From: Hungatella sp. UBA3048 | GTDB taxonomy: Bacteria > Bacillota > Clostridia > Lachnospirales > Lachnospiraceae | Direction: 5' to 3' | Assembly: GCA_002367105.1 (NCBI GenBank) | Contig: DFCS01000047.1 | Span: 6,749-70,748, forward strand | DNA: 64,000 nucleotides | Part shown: positions 33,301 to 41,570 of the stretch, one piece after another | Layout of the letters: each line of letters opens with the position of its first letter | Position numbering within the stretch: the first letter of the stretch is position 1 | Position numbers and translations under genes: made by a program | Notes under the pieces: model-generated | What the model was told of the DNA's origin: nothing | Database searches by the model: none | The model's input: the letters and a program-made list of their open reading frames with translations, nothing else

Positions 33301-34709
33301 TTAAGGGGAAAAACAATTATGAAAGTGGTTTCCACGCCGGGAATACTGGAAACGGAAATTGTACCGTTGTGAAGCTCGACAATGTTTTTTGCAATCGCAA
33401 GCCCTAACCCTGTTCCCTCAGGTTTATTTTCGGTATTGGTTCCCCGATAATATCTTTCAAATAGTCTGTCTGTTTCTTCTGCGGTCATTCCTTTTCCGTT
33501 ATCCGCTATGCATATCTGCACTCCTTTAACGGGAACACTGATTTGTATTGTGATTTCCGTCTTTTCGTCCCCATGTACAAAGGCGTTGACAATGATGTTT
33601 TGAACCGCCCTTGTAAAAAGTTTATCATCAAAGGGAAATGAGATTGTTTTTTCTGTGCTGTCAAATTGAATGCGGCGGTTTTCGTATTCCGGTCTATTCA
33701 ATACATCAATGACTAATTCCCTTAGAAAGCGGACAAGGTTTTGATCCTTCCGATTGACGGGCAGTATACCGTTTTCTAATTGATAGGTCAGCTTCAGATC
33801 ATCTATCAGATTTTCCATGTAAGCGGCATTTTTCAGCATAACTCCTGCATACCGCTTGCGTTGTTCTTCCGTCTGCGCGGTGTCGGTCTGCAAAATTTCG
33901 GCATAGCCTTTAATCGGCGATAGGGGCGTCTTTAAGTCGTGAGTAATATTTGCAATCCATTCTTTACGCATGGTTTCCGTTTTTTCCCGCAGCTGGTCGC
34001 CAGCTTTAATCTTGCTGTCTAAATCGTTAAGACTATTGTACAGGTCGCTAAAAGCTCCCTGACGTTTTAAGGGAATATAGTGGCCTTTTGAAATATCCTG
34101 AATAGAAGCAGTAAGGCGGCTGATAACCTTTGCCGTCCAGAAGCCGTATATAATTCCTGCGGCAATAACCACAAGAAACAATACGCCAACAGCCCGGAAA
34201 ATAACTGTTTTCCCGCCTGTGAAGTGTTCCCCGTTCAAATACATAGTGATTTTTCTGATTTCCATTGGGAAATGAACGATATAGGCATAGTCGTTCCCCT
34301 GATATGTGATTTCTCCCACGAAAGAAGTGATTTCGTCGGTATCAGGATGTCCCGTTTGATAAAGATGTAAAAGGTCAGTAGCGGAATAATATCCGCTTAC
34401 ATTGCCGGTTTTTTGAAACGCATATACTTCGTGTCCTGTATTGTCCAAAATTTGGAGTCCAATTTGATTCTTCCGTAATTGCTCAATGCCCGACTGATTT
34501 ATTTGAGGCCTGCCGTTAATAAATATAATCTGCTCGCCCAAGCTCTCCGTAAACAATTTGGGCCAGTTGCTCCGGACAGTTTCTCCAGCCGGCGTCCGAA
34601 CAGTAACTAACATCAGAAAGATTATAAATATGGCAATGGCTGCCCAAAGCAGTGATAAGAAAAAAATCATATATATATGAAAAATTGTACGGTAGCCGGA
34701 TTTTCTCAT
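33297..34709 (-). CDS. Sensor histidine kinase with extracellular domain
   Basis: 470 residues. TM1 near 10-35, an extracellular domain of about 130 residues (to about 170), TM2 (AVGVLFLVVIAAGIIYGFWTA near 178-198), HAMP-like linker, H box THDLKTPLSPIKGYAEIL, N box NIIVNAFVHG, then ADNGKGM, RYYRG and GTGLGLAIAKNI. The large sensory loop separates it from intramembrane-sensing BceS kinases. It begins 0 bases after the regulator stop. Its likely targets are the adjacent MacB/FtsX genes; the signal is unknown. Confidence 0.9.
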   Translation of the reverse strand: MRKSGYRTIFHIYMIFFLSLLWAAIAIFIIFLMLVTVRTPAGETVRSNWPKLFTESLGEQIIFINGRPQINQSGIEQLRKNQIGLQILDNTGHEVYAFQKTGNVSGYYSATDLLHLYQTGHPDTDEITSFVGEITYQGNDYAYIVHFPMEIRKITMYLNGEHFTGGKTVIFRAVGVLFLVVIAAGIIYGFWTAKVISRLTASIQDISKGHYIPLKRQGAFSDLYNSLNDLDSKIKAGDQLREKTETMRKEWIANITHDLKTPLSPIKGYAEILQTDTAQTEEQRKRYAGVMLKNAAYMENLIDDLKLTYQLENGILPVNRKDQNLVRFLRELVIDVLNRPEYENRRIQFDSTEKTISFPFDDKLFTRAVQNIIVNAFVHGDEKTEITIQISVPVKGVQICIADNGKGMTAEETDRLFERYYRGTNTENKPEGTGLGLAIAKNIVELHNGTISVSSIPGVETTFIIVFPLN

Positions 34710-35414
34710 TTAATCAGTCCTTTTCTTTAGCTTATACCCTAAACCTTTAATCGTTATCAGTTGCTTTGGATTTGATGGGGTATCTTCGATCTTTTCCCGG
34801 ATATGCCGGATATGCACCATAATCGTATTATCACAAATGCTGCAATATTCTCCCCAGACTTGCTCGTAAAGGCGTTCTTTACTGATAATCTTATCGGCAT
34901 TTTCCATTAGGTAAGACAAAAGGAGAAATTCACGCCCGGTCAAACCGATTTCCTGTCCTGTCTTGTAAATCCGGCTGCTCTCTTTGTCAAGCATGAGCGT
35001 TCCAATCGTTAGTACATGGCGATTGTCTGGTTGCATATCAGACTGGTATTGCTGGCGGCGGAGCTGCGCTTTAATTCGGTAAACAATTTCACGCGGACTA
35101 AATGGCTTTGTAATATAGTCGTCCCCACCGCAGGAAAGTCCAAGGATTTTATCTAAGTCGTCATTTCGGGAAGATAAAAACAGGATGGAGCAAAAAGAAA
35201 ATTCCCGGATTTTTTTACATACTTCCATACCGTCAATATCCGGCAGCATAATGTCCAAAACGATTACGTCCGGCTGATATTCTTTACAAATATGAAGCGC
35301 ATCAAAACCTGTATATACTTTTTTAATAGATTTAAATCCGTCCTGCCGTAAAGCCACTTCGATTAAATCAACAATATCCTTTTCATCATCTACCAACAGT
35401 ATTCTATTATTCAT
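34710..35414 (-). CDS. OmpR-family response regulator
   Basis: 234 residues from the ATG at 35414; the longer frame to 35567 has no ribosome site and reads AT-rich noncoding sequence. Receiver ILLVDDEKDIVDLIEVAL, phospho-Asp in IVLDIMLPDIDG, Lys in DDYITKPFSPRE, and a winged-helix domain ending IRHIREKIEDTPSNPKQLITIKGLGYKL. It is cotranscribed with the kinase that follows. The TTAAGGTT repeats at 33261-33300 are a likely target. Confidence 0.92.
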   Translation of the reverse strand: MNNRILLVDDEKDIVDLIEVALRQDGFKSIKKVYTGFDALHICKEYQPDVIVLDIMLPDIDGMEVCKKIREFSFCSILFLSSRNDDLDKILGLSCGGDDYITKPFSPREIVYRIKAQLRRQQYQSDMQPDNRHVLTIGTLMLDKESSRIYKTGQEIGLTGREFLLLSYLMENADKIISKERLYEQVWGEYCSICDNTIMVHIRHIREKIEDTPSNPKQLITIKGLGYKLKKRTD

Positions 35415-35539
35415 TATCACACAAACCGTCCTTTTGAACTTATCTATATTATCTATATTATAAAGGATAGATCTTAAAAGTACTATCTTAAATGGAGCAT
35501 TTATGTTTTTCGTAGCTTTCGTTTTATTTCTATAATTTA

Positions 35540-35644
35540 TTATGCCGATGTACAGCAATAAAAACACTTATAGAACTTCTGCAGTATGAAGTCATAGAAA
35601 CAAATGGAATTAGAGCAAGCATCAGAAGAGATCAGACTTTATGA
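35540..35644 (+). pseudogene. Unrecognised coding relic in a 590-base AT-rich gap
   Basis: An open stretch ending in KTLIELLQYEVIETNG and then IRASIRRDQTL before a stop at 35642. It looks like real protein (amphipathic, charged) but has no start or ribosome site, and I cannot name a family. The rest of 35645-36095 is strongly AT-rich; a second short stretch near 35690-35760 (DIDDEMMEKINKV in one frame) may be part of the same decayed gene. Confidence 0.3.
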
Positions 35645-36095
35645 TACCGGCCCCATAAAAAGAGTGAGTGCGGAACAGAGCAGCTGGAACAGAATATTCA
35701 ATGTACCATCTGGGATATTGATGATGAAATGATGGAAAAGATTAATAAAGTGCGAACTTTTTAAAAGTACTAACTAAATGATTTGAAATAATTTAATATA
35801 ACTAAATAATAATATAAAAAAGATTATATATAATTAAAACATCATGTAAAACCATATTAAATGGGTATGAAGCAAAAAAGTACGATAATTGCTGCGAAAG
35901 TAAATAATTGTTTTGAATCAGTAAAGTCATCCATGCTGCTTTATTAATTCAATTTTTAGATATAGGAAAAGGTTGTCGCCCCTGTTAAGTGGAGAATAAA
36001 GTAGAGAATAAATTAGATTTTATTGAAAATTTCTGCTTGCGCTTTAAGGATTTAAGGTTGTAACTTTCAGTAATAAAAAAATATTTAAATATATC

Positions 36096-36124
36096 TTGAC
36101 ACTCAATATTAAATAAAATATAAT
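36096..36124 (+). promoter_or_regulatory. Perfect-consensus sigma-A promoter of the TetR operon
   Basis: TTGACA (36096-36101), 17-base spacer, TATAAT (36119-36124). The last base of the -10 box is the first base of a perfect operator palindrome. Confidence 0.85.
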
Positions 36125-36137
36125 GAGTGTACACTCA
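36124..36137. promoter_or_regulatory. TetR operator palindrome
   Basis: TGAGTGTACACTCA, a 14-base perfect palindrome abutting the -10 element and upstream of the TetR gene. Position and symmetry indicate autorepression. Confidence 0.75.
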
Positions 36138-36156
36138 CTGAGTTGGAGGTCATTGT

Positions 36157-36732
36157 TTGAAATCAAAAAGGCAATTGCAAAAAGAAAATACTCGAAAAAA
36201 GATACTAGAAACAGCATATCAGATTTATTCCGAACAAGGCTTTTCAGCTACAACGGCTGTTATTGCTAAGGAAGCGGGCGTATCTCACGGCACAATATTC
36301 GTCCATTTCTCATCGCTGGATGAACTGCTTTGCTGTCTGATACAGGATTTCGGTGATGCTTTAGGATCGGAGATACATCGTCTGGCAGAAACAAAAGATA
36401 ATATTGAGGAGTTGTTGAAGGCTCATTTAGATGTTTTAGCCAGACATGAGAAGTTTTATACTCGATTGATCGCTGAAAGGAGTTTATTGCCGGAGGAGGC
36501 AAGATTATCATTTTCAAATATTCAATCCATTGTTGCCTACCATTTTAACAAGGTATCAGAACGTGAGAACAATACTTGTAAGGACATCCCTGTTCATCTG
36601 TTATTTAATACATGGATGGGGCTGATCCATTATTATTTGTTAAACAAAGATTTGTTTTCACCGGATACGCCGATTTTAGAACGGTATGGCTCAGAACTTA
36701 CGGAAACTTTTTTAAAATTGATTAGAAAATAA
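36157..36732 (+). CDS. TetR-family regulator
   Basis: 191 residues from a TTG start at 36157, seven bases after GGAGGT; no ATG is near. N-terminal HTH TRKKILETAYQIYSEQGFSATTAVIAKEAGVSHGTIFVHFSSLDELL, then a helical ligand domain of unassigned specificity. It heads an operon with a zinc-ribbon protein and a CMD-fold protein, and its promoter carries a perfect palindrome. The operon resembles stress- or redox-responsive TetR units, but the inducer is unknown. Confidence 0.9.
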   Translation: MKSKRQLQKENTRKKILETAYQIYSEQGFSATTAVIAKEAGVSHGTIFVHFSSLDELLCCLIQDFGDALGSEIHRLAETKDNIEELLKAHLDVLARHEKFYTRLIAERSLLPEEARLSFSNIQSIVAYHFNKVSERENNTCKDIPVHLLFNTWMGLIHYYLLNKDLFSPDTPILERYGSELTETFLKLIRK

Positions 36733-36746
36733 AAGGAGGATTTAAA

Positions 36747-36995
36747 ATGAAAGTTTGTATTGCTTGCGGAATGCCAATGACAGATGCTTCTGAATTTGCC
36801 TGCGGTGACACAACGAAAGATTATTGTGTACACTGTGCCCGGCCTGACGGCTCCATGCAGTCGTTTGAAGAGAAGAAAGCAGGTATGACTAATTTTATCA
36901 TCAGGACACAGGGGTTTGATGAAAAGGCTGCGGCTCAGATGGCAGAAAGCAGCATGAAAAAGCTTCCGGCATGGAGGAATTATTTCAATAGTTAA
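36747..36995 (+). CDS. Small zinc-ribbon protein
   Basis: 82 residues, ribosome site AAAGGAGG. CIACGMPM at 4-11 and CVHCARPDG near 32-40 form a four-cysteine ribbon (C4, C7, C32, C35), with an extra C19 in FACGDTT. The C-terminal half is helical (AAAQMAESSMKKLPAWR). It matches the 'putative zinc ribbon domain' family often encoded with TetR regulators. It may be a partner or adaptor; no enzymatic motif is visible. Confidence 0.75.
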   Translation: MKVCIACGMPMTDASEFACGDTTKDYCVHCARPDGSMQSFEEKKAGMTNFIIRTQGFDEKAAAQMAESSMKKLPAWRNYFNS

Positions 36996-37013
36996 AAAGG
37001 GAGAGGTGAAGAT

Positions 37014-37325
37014 ATGAAGGTTAGCCCGGCGTTTCAGGCATTTGCAAAAGAAGCTCCTGAGGTACAAGAGGCTTGGATGGAAATGGTACAAAAAGTAGAC
37101 GGTGCAAGTGCACTGGATAAAAAGACGAAAGAACTTGCCTATCTTGCGGTGATGGCTGCCGTGGGCCTTGAAAGCGGATTGCCGTTCCATGTTAAGATGG
37201 CAAAATCAAAGGGAGCAACAAGAGAAGAGATTATTAGCAGTATTCTGGTGGGATTACCTGCTGTTGGGAATGCAATTGTTAAGTCCTTGCCCATAGCGTT
37301 AGAGGCATTTGATGAGGAAGCGTGA
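37014..37325 (+). CDS. Carboxymuconolactone-decarboxylase-fold protein lacking CxxC
   Basis: 103 residues. Helical CMD fold with ALDKKTKELAYLAVMAAVGLESGLPFHVKMAKSKGATREEIISSI. In AhpD-type members the segment before FH holds a redox CxxC; here it reads GLESGLPFH, so no disulfide chemistry is possible, while the His is kept. It is the third gene of the TetR operon. Function unknown; a decarboxylase-like or ligand-binding role remains possible. Confidence 0.8.
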   Translation: MKVSPAFQAFAKEAPEVQEAWMEMVQKVDGASALDKKTKELAYLAVMAAVGLESGLPFHVKMAKSKGATREEIISSILVGLPAVGNAIVKSLPIALEAFDEEA

Positions 37326-37348
37326 ATACGGCTATATAAACCGTGAAT

Positions 37349-37428
37349 AACCTCCCCAGGCGGATGGCGGAGGTTTAGGACAGGCCAGATATGGAGGGAG
37401 CCGGCAAGATGGGGGGATCCTGCCGGCT
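37349..37428 (+). terminator. Two hairpins after the TetR operon
   Basis: AACCTCC (37349-37355) pairs with GGAGGTT (37369-37375), and AGCCGGCA (37399-37406) pairs with TGCCGGCT (37421-37428). Neither has a good T-tract. The rest of the gap to 37564 shows nothing else. Confidence 0.45.
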
Positions 37429-37564
37429 AAGTATGAAAAAAAGTTTAATTTAAAAGGTTTTGCCCTTTGCAATTATTAATATACCCCGGAATTATGATAA
37501 AACTTTGATAGAATTGTGAACACTTTGTGAAGATATTCACAGTGCACATCATTGGCTGGAACCG

Positions 37565-38224
37565 TCAGGCATTGGGAGAGCCTTTTTGAAAAGGAAAGAG
37601 AAATTCCGGGATTCCTCTTACATAGGGAGCGATATCATATTGCTGATAGTAGATGACAATCCCCGATGGCTTAATAAAGAATCCATTGATGTTAAAGTTA
37701 CCCCGCAGAAGAGATGCATAGTCATCAAAATATTGCGAGGTGGATGTTTTCATCTGTTCTTCTATCTGCTGTTGTATCCCTTTAAAAATATATTCCGTAA
37801 ATTGGGGATTGTTAGGGAAAAAATCCTCGAGGCTCAGTTGTTTGCCGGTATTAAAGTCCCATGTTTGGGAATCCCGGGTTGTATTTCCATGGGCCCCTCC
37901 CAGATACATATATTGATCGGTATAAAGGCTTGTGATGCAGTTCTTATTATATGTGGTCTGAAAAACCGATAAAAATTGATAGCTGTTAAAGGGAAACTGA
38001 TTTTTTTGTACGTACCTTGCCTGGTCTACGGCCTGAGGATACAAAACGGTGCGGCAGTAGATCTCAGACTGTCTCGACCGGAATTCGTAGAATTTATTAA
38101 TACTCTGTGCTGCGGCAAAACTGCATGAGGAGGTAAACTGGGGATAATGGATCGCATAGGTAAACACAGTGATCCCATTGTATCGCATAATATCCGTCAG
38201 CGTTTTTTGAGAGATTATCTGCAT
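37565..38224 (-). CDS. DUF3298 (RsiV-like) domain protein
   Basis: 219 residues, start at the ATG at 38224. The middle and C-terminal part contain YLGGAHGNTTRDSQTWDFNTGKQLSLEDFF, the core of DUF3298, which in RsiV anti-sigma factors binds lysozyme. Here there is no TM or anti-sigma N-terminus and no clear signal peptide, so it is the sensor-like domain alone. The start may be further upstream if a non-ATG codon is used. No neighbour suggests its job. Confidence 0.7.
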   Translation of the reverse strand: MQIISQKTLTDIMRYNGITVFTYAIHYPQFTSSCSFAAAQSINKFYEFRSRQSEIYCRTVLYPQAVDQARYVQKNQFPFNSYQFLSVFQTTYNKNCITSLYTDQYMYLGGAHGNTTRDSQTWDFNTGKQLSLEDFFPNNPQFTEYIFKGIQQQIEEQMKTSTSQYFDDYASLLRGNFNINGFFIKPSGIVIYYQQYDIAPYVRGIPEFLFPFQKGSPNA

Positions 38225-38341
38225 GGGAGCCTCATAAAAGGAAGGTTTGTATAATATATGGATAAATGGATTTAATTATGAGCTTAAGAAAAGGCATGGA
38301 ATCTGCCTGCCTGTTACTGATGTAAGGAGGACAATACTGAC

Positions 38342-38449
38342 GTGCCTGAGACAAAAACTGACCGTGGATTCTCTGAGTTTCACTTAGAAAAGGATGCATA
38401 TTTTACAGGAGAGCTGTTTAGTAGGAAGATTTCGGTAAAACTGCAATAA
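38342..38449 (+). CDS. Possible small protein, 35 residues
   Basis: AAGGAGG at 38324-38330 followed after 11 bases by GTG at 38342 and an in-frame run (PETKTDRGFSEFHLEKDAY, then FTGELFSRKISVKLQ) to TAA at 38447. A stop lies just upstream in frame. It may be a real small gene or the tail of a lost one. The remainder of 38225-38516 shows no other feature. Confidence 0.35.
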   Translation: MPETKTDRGFSEFHLEKDAYFTGELFSRKISVKLQ

Positions 38450-38516
38450 TACTGCAGGTCCAATCATTTGCATAATAACGTTTTGTCAAGTTCATTTAAA
38501 CCTTAAAATCATTCTC

Positions 38517-38545
38517 TTGACAATATGACGGAATAATGCTATATT
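38517..38545 (+). promoter_or_regulatory. Promoter of the licT-bglP-bglA operon
   Basis: TTGACA (38517-38522), 17-base spacer, TATATT (38540-38545), placing the start near 38552, just before the antiterminator site. Confidence 0.75.
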
Positions 38546-38560
38546 GAAGACAAGTTAATA

Positions 38561-38589
38561 GTGAGTGTTACTGACTCGATCAGGCATCA
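38561..38589 (+). promoter_or_regulatory. Ribonucleic antiterminator (RAT) site for LicT
   Basis: GTGAGTGTTACTG followed by CAGGCATCA matches the RAT layout (GTTACTG ... CAGGCA). Its 3' side overlaps the following terminator stem, as needed for LicT/BglG-type control. Confidence 0.75.
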
Positions 38590-38647
38590 TCAAATGCAAA
38601 TGTCCGCATAATAGTGGATGTTGGTGTTTGGTGATTTTTTTTGTCCT
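38585..38647 (+). terminator. LicT-controlled terminator in the leader
   Basis: CATCATCAAATGC and ATGTCCGC pair, with G-U pairs, with GTGGATG and GTTTGGTGAT, followed by eight T. It is mutually exclusive with the RAT hairpin. Confidence 0.7.
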
Positions 38648-38711
38648 ATTTTATGAATGTTACTTAAAACAACTTAAAAAGAAATGAATTTAACATGAAA
38701 GGAGGTGTTTT

Positions 38712-39554
38712 ATGTTCGAGTTTGTTAAATCACTGAATAATAACATTGTTCTTGCCTACGACGAGAATCATAACGAAGTCGTGCTGTTTGGAAACGGGAT
38801 CGGTTTCAACCGGAAGAGGGGAGATATGGTTTCAGAATCTTCTGTCAGTAAGCTTTTTATCAACGACAGCAATAAACGGCTGGCTTCCATGGTTCAGAAC
38901 CTGTCGGAAGACATCGTTTCCGTAACGGAAGAAATTATACAGTATGGCTCCAGGATATTGGAAAAACAGCTACATGCCTCTATCCTGATCATACTTGCCG
39001 ATCATCTGTATTTTGCTATTGAGCGGGCGAAGAAAAATCAGAATGTGGACAATCCGCTGCAATGGGAAGTCCCCCACCTTTATCCAAGGGAATATGAAAT
39101 CGGAGGAAAGGGGGTGAAATTAATTGAGGAACATCTTAAGGTGAAACTGCCGCCGCAGGAGGCATCCTTTATAGCCCTTCATTTTGTAAATGCACAATTT
39201 GAAAGTCAGGATATGAGTGATACCTTAAAGGTTACAGAGATCATCAGCCGGATCCTGGATATTGTCAGCTACCATTTTCAATTGATATTAGATGAAAATT
39301 CCTTATACTACTCCAGGTTTATTGTGCATCTGCGGTATTTTATCATACGGCAGGAAACGCATATGAAGGACACCATAGGATTAAACGACGAAGATTTATT
39401 GGAAACGGTAAAAATCCGTTATAAAAAAAGCTACCAATGCGCCGTTAAGATTGCAAAATATCTGTTTGACGCCTATGCCTGGGAGGTTTCCAAGGATGAA
39501 ATTATTTATTTACTGCTTCACATCGAAAGAATAACAAATGTTACAAACAAGTAA
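38712..39554 (+). CDS. licT: LicT/BglG-type transcriptional antiterminator
   Basis: 280 residues with an RNA-binding CAT domain (FEFVKSLNNNIVLAYDENHNEVVLFGNGIGF, residues 2-32) and two PRD domains. PRD1 has the conserved His in ILADHLYFAIE and PRD2 has LLLHIERI; phosphorylation by HPr and EIIBgl sets activity. It acts on the RAT sites at 38561 and possibly 39562, allowing expression of itself, the EII gene and the phospho-glucosidase when beta-glucoside is present. Confidence 0.93.
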   Translation: MFEFVKSLNNNIVLAYDENHNEVVLFGNGIGFNRKRGDMVSESSVSKLFINDSNKRLASMVQNLSEDIVSVTEEIIQYGSRILEKQLHASILIILADHLYFAIERAKKNQNVDNPLQWEVPHLYPREYEIGGKGVKLIEEHLKVKLPPQEASFIALHFVNAQFESQDMSDTLKVTEIISRILDIVSYHFQLILDENSLYYSRFIVHLRYFIIRQETHMKDTIGLNDEDLLETVKIRYKKSYQCAVKIAKYLFDAYAWEVSKDEIIYLLLHIERITNVTNK

Positions 39555-39561
39555 TTAATAA

Positions 39562-39592
39562 AAGAGTGTTACTATTCAATTAGGCATTGTCT
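39562..39592 (+). promoter_or_regulatory. Second RAT-like site before bglP
   Basis: AGAGTGTTACTATT and AGGCATTGTCT repeat the GTTACT ... AGGCA pattern. No strong terminator stem follows (only a short GAACC/GGTTT with TTATTTTT), so it may be weakened or vestigial. Confidence 0.5.
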
Positions 39593-39635
39593 GCGAACCA
39601 GGGTTTATTTTTAAAACGAAAAGGAGACTTTGTGT

Positions 39636-41507
39636 ATGGAACATTTAAAGTTAGCTCAGGAAATCATCCAGTATTGTGGTGGAAAGGATAATATTACCCA
39701 GGCATGGAACTGCATTACAAGGCTGCGTTTTCACTTAAAGGACAGGGAAAAGGCGGATGTGAAGGCCATACAGGCTTTAAGCGGTGTCTTAGGGGCCCAG
39801 TTTCAGGGAGATCAGTTTCAGGTGATTATCGGAAATGAAGTATTAAAGGTATTTGAAGGGGTAAAGAAAGAACTGGGTGATCTTATTGTTTCTTCGGAAG
39901 AAAAGACAAAGAAGGATAAAAAAAGAGAAAATCCGATCAACGTTGTATTCAGTGTAATCTCAGGTATTTTTAATCCTATTTTACCTGCGATAACAGGAGC
40001 CGGAATTATAAAAGGTATCCTGGCTCTGCTGATATTCCTTAAAATGCTGAATCCGGAATCAGACAATTATTTTGTATTAGATATGATCTCCAATGCCACC
40101 TTTTACTTCCTTCCATTTCTGGTTGCTTCTTCAGCGGGAAAGAGATTCGGAGTGAATGAACATCTGTCTGCGACTCTTGCCGGAATCATCATGTATCCTG
40201 CATTTGTGAATTTAAGCGGGCAGGGGATCAGTACGGTGAAATTCCTTTTTCTGAATATTCCCGTCATGGATTATAATTCCACGGTGATCCCAATTATTTT
40301 GGGTGTCCTGCTGCTGAGCATCGTATACAAATTTATAGACCGTTTTATACCGAGCTTTTTAAAAATGATCGTGACGCCAGTGGCTTCCCTTCTGATAACA
40401 GCCCCTGTAGTTCTTGTATTCATCGCGCCTCTGGGAAGTTATGTGGGCAAATATGTGGCAGCCTTTTTCATCTCCCTGTTTGGAGTAGCGGGCCCTGTGG
40501 CAGGATTACTGATGGGAGGACTTATGTCGGTCATTGTAATAACCGGCATGCATTATGCATTTTTCCCGTCTACCTTTGATGGGCTGGGCGGCGTTGGCTA
40601 CGATATTTTACTGCTTCCCATGAGTATTGTAAGTAATATGGGACAGTGCGGTGCTGTACTTGGAGCTGCTTTTAAAATAAAAGACAAAAAGATGAAATCC
40701 ATTGCATTTTCCAGTGCACTTTCCGCTTTGTTTGGCATTACGGAACCTGCCATATATGGGGTAAACTTAAAATATAAAAAGCCCTTCTATGCAGCATTGA
40801 CAGGCGGAGCTGTTGGCGGAGCCATATACGGAATCTTTCATGTTAAGGCTTATGCGTTCAGCATTCCGGGAATTACCGCTTTGCCTACTTATTTGAAAGA
40901 AGGGGAGTTAAACAACTTTATCTGGGCTTGTATTGGTGTTGCTGCTTCATTTTTCACTGCTTTTATCATAACGATGATTCTTCCTCTGGAAGGAAAGGAA
41001 AAGGAGAAAGAGGTTGATAAAATCACTCAGGATCATGAAGGGCAGATGGTAAAAATACCGGTTGCTGCTCCCATGACCGGAAAAGCGGTAGGACTGGATC
41101 AGGTTCCTGATAAGATGTTTGCGGAAGGTATCCTTGGCAAAGGGATCGCAATCATACCGGATGAAGGGATAGTGAAAGCGCCCTTTCAAGGACAGGTTAA
41201 AATGATTGCACCTACAAAGCATGCCATCGGTCTGATCTCTGACCGGGGGGTAAACGTAGTGATCCATATTGGGATTGATACGGTGAATCTCCAGGGAAAA
41301 GGTTTTGAAGTCCTCGTAAAAGAAGATCAGTGGGTGGAGAAGGGAGAGCCTTTGTTGAAGGTGGACTTAGATTATATCAAGGAGAACCATTTAAATCCAA
41401 TCACTCCCATAATTGTAACAAACTCAGATGAATATGTGAATGTGCTGGATTTCCCTATGGATATGGCACAGGCGGGAACCAGTGAGGTCCTGATCACATT
41501 CCAGTAG
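39636..41507 (+). CDS. bglP: Beta-glucoside PTS permease EIIBCA
   Basis: 623 residues from the ATG at 39636 (AAGGAG at 39621). IIB domain 1-90 with active C26 in WNCITRLRF; IIC about 110-450 with multiple TM helices and GMHYAFFPSTFDGLG / ITEPAIYGVNLKYKKPF; IIA at the C-terminus with GKGIAIIPDEG and active His in VVIHIGIDT. Full-length three-domain layout. It imports and phosphorylates beta-glucosides, and can phosphorylate LicT PRD1 in the absence of sugar. Confidence 0.93.
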   Translation: MEHLKLAQEIIQYCGGKDNITQAWNCITRLRFHLKDREKADVKAIQALSGVLGAQFQGDQFQVIIGNEVLKVFEGVKKELGDLIVSSEEKTKKDKKRENPINVVFSVISGIFNPILPAITGAGIIKGILALLIFLKMLNPESDNYFVLDMISNATFYFLPFLVASSAGKRFGVNEHLSATLAGIIMYPAFVNLSGQGISTVKFLFLNIPVMDYNSTVIPIILGVLLLSIVYKFIDRFIPSFLKMIVTPVASLLITAPVVLVFIAPLGSYVGKYVAAFFISLFGVAGPVAGLLMGGLMSVIVITGMHYAFFPSTFDGLGGVGYDILLLPMSIVSNMGQCGAVLGAAFKIKDKKMKSIAFSSALSALFGITEPAIYGVNLKYKKPFYAALTGGAVGGAIYGIFHVKAYAFSIPGITALPTYLKEGELNNFIWACIGVAASFFTAFIITMILPLEGKEKEKEVDKITQDHEGQMVKIPVAAPMTGKAVGLDQVPDKMFAEGILGKGIAIIPDEGIVKAPFQGQVKMIAPTKHAIGLISDRGVNVVIHIGIDTVNLQGKGFEVLVKEDQWVEKGEPLLKVDLDYIKENHLNPITPIIVTNSDEYVNVLDFPMDMAQAGTSEVLITFQ

Positions 41508-41570
41508 CATTTTAATATAAGACAAGCTGTTCCTATCAATTTAAATACGATTCAAAAAAGGAGAATAATT

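Noticed and set aside
36633..37190. Minus-strand 185-codon frame
   Set aside because: Antisense to TetR, zinc ribbon and CMD genes, all of which have good sites and family matches.
37586..37972. Plus-strand 128-codon frame
   Set aside because: Antisense to the DUF3298 gene, which shows the clear GGAHGNT motif.
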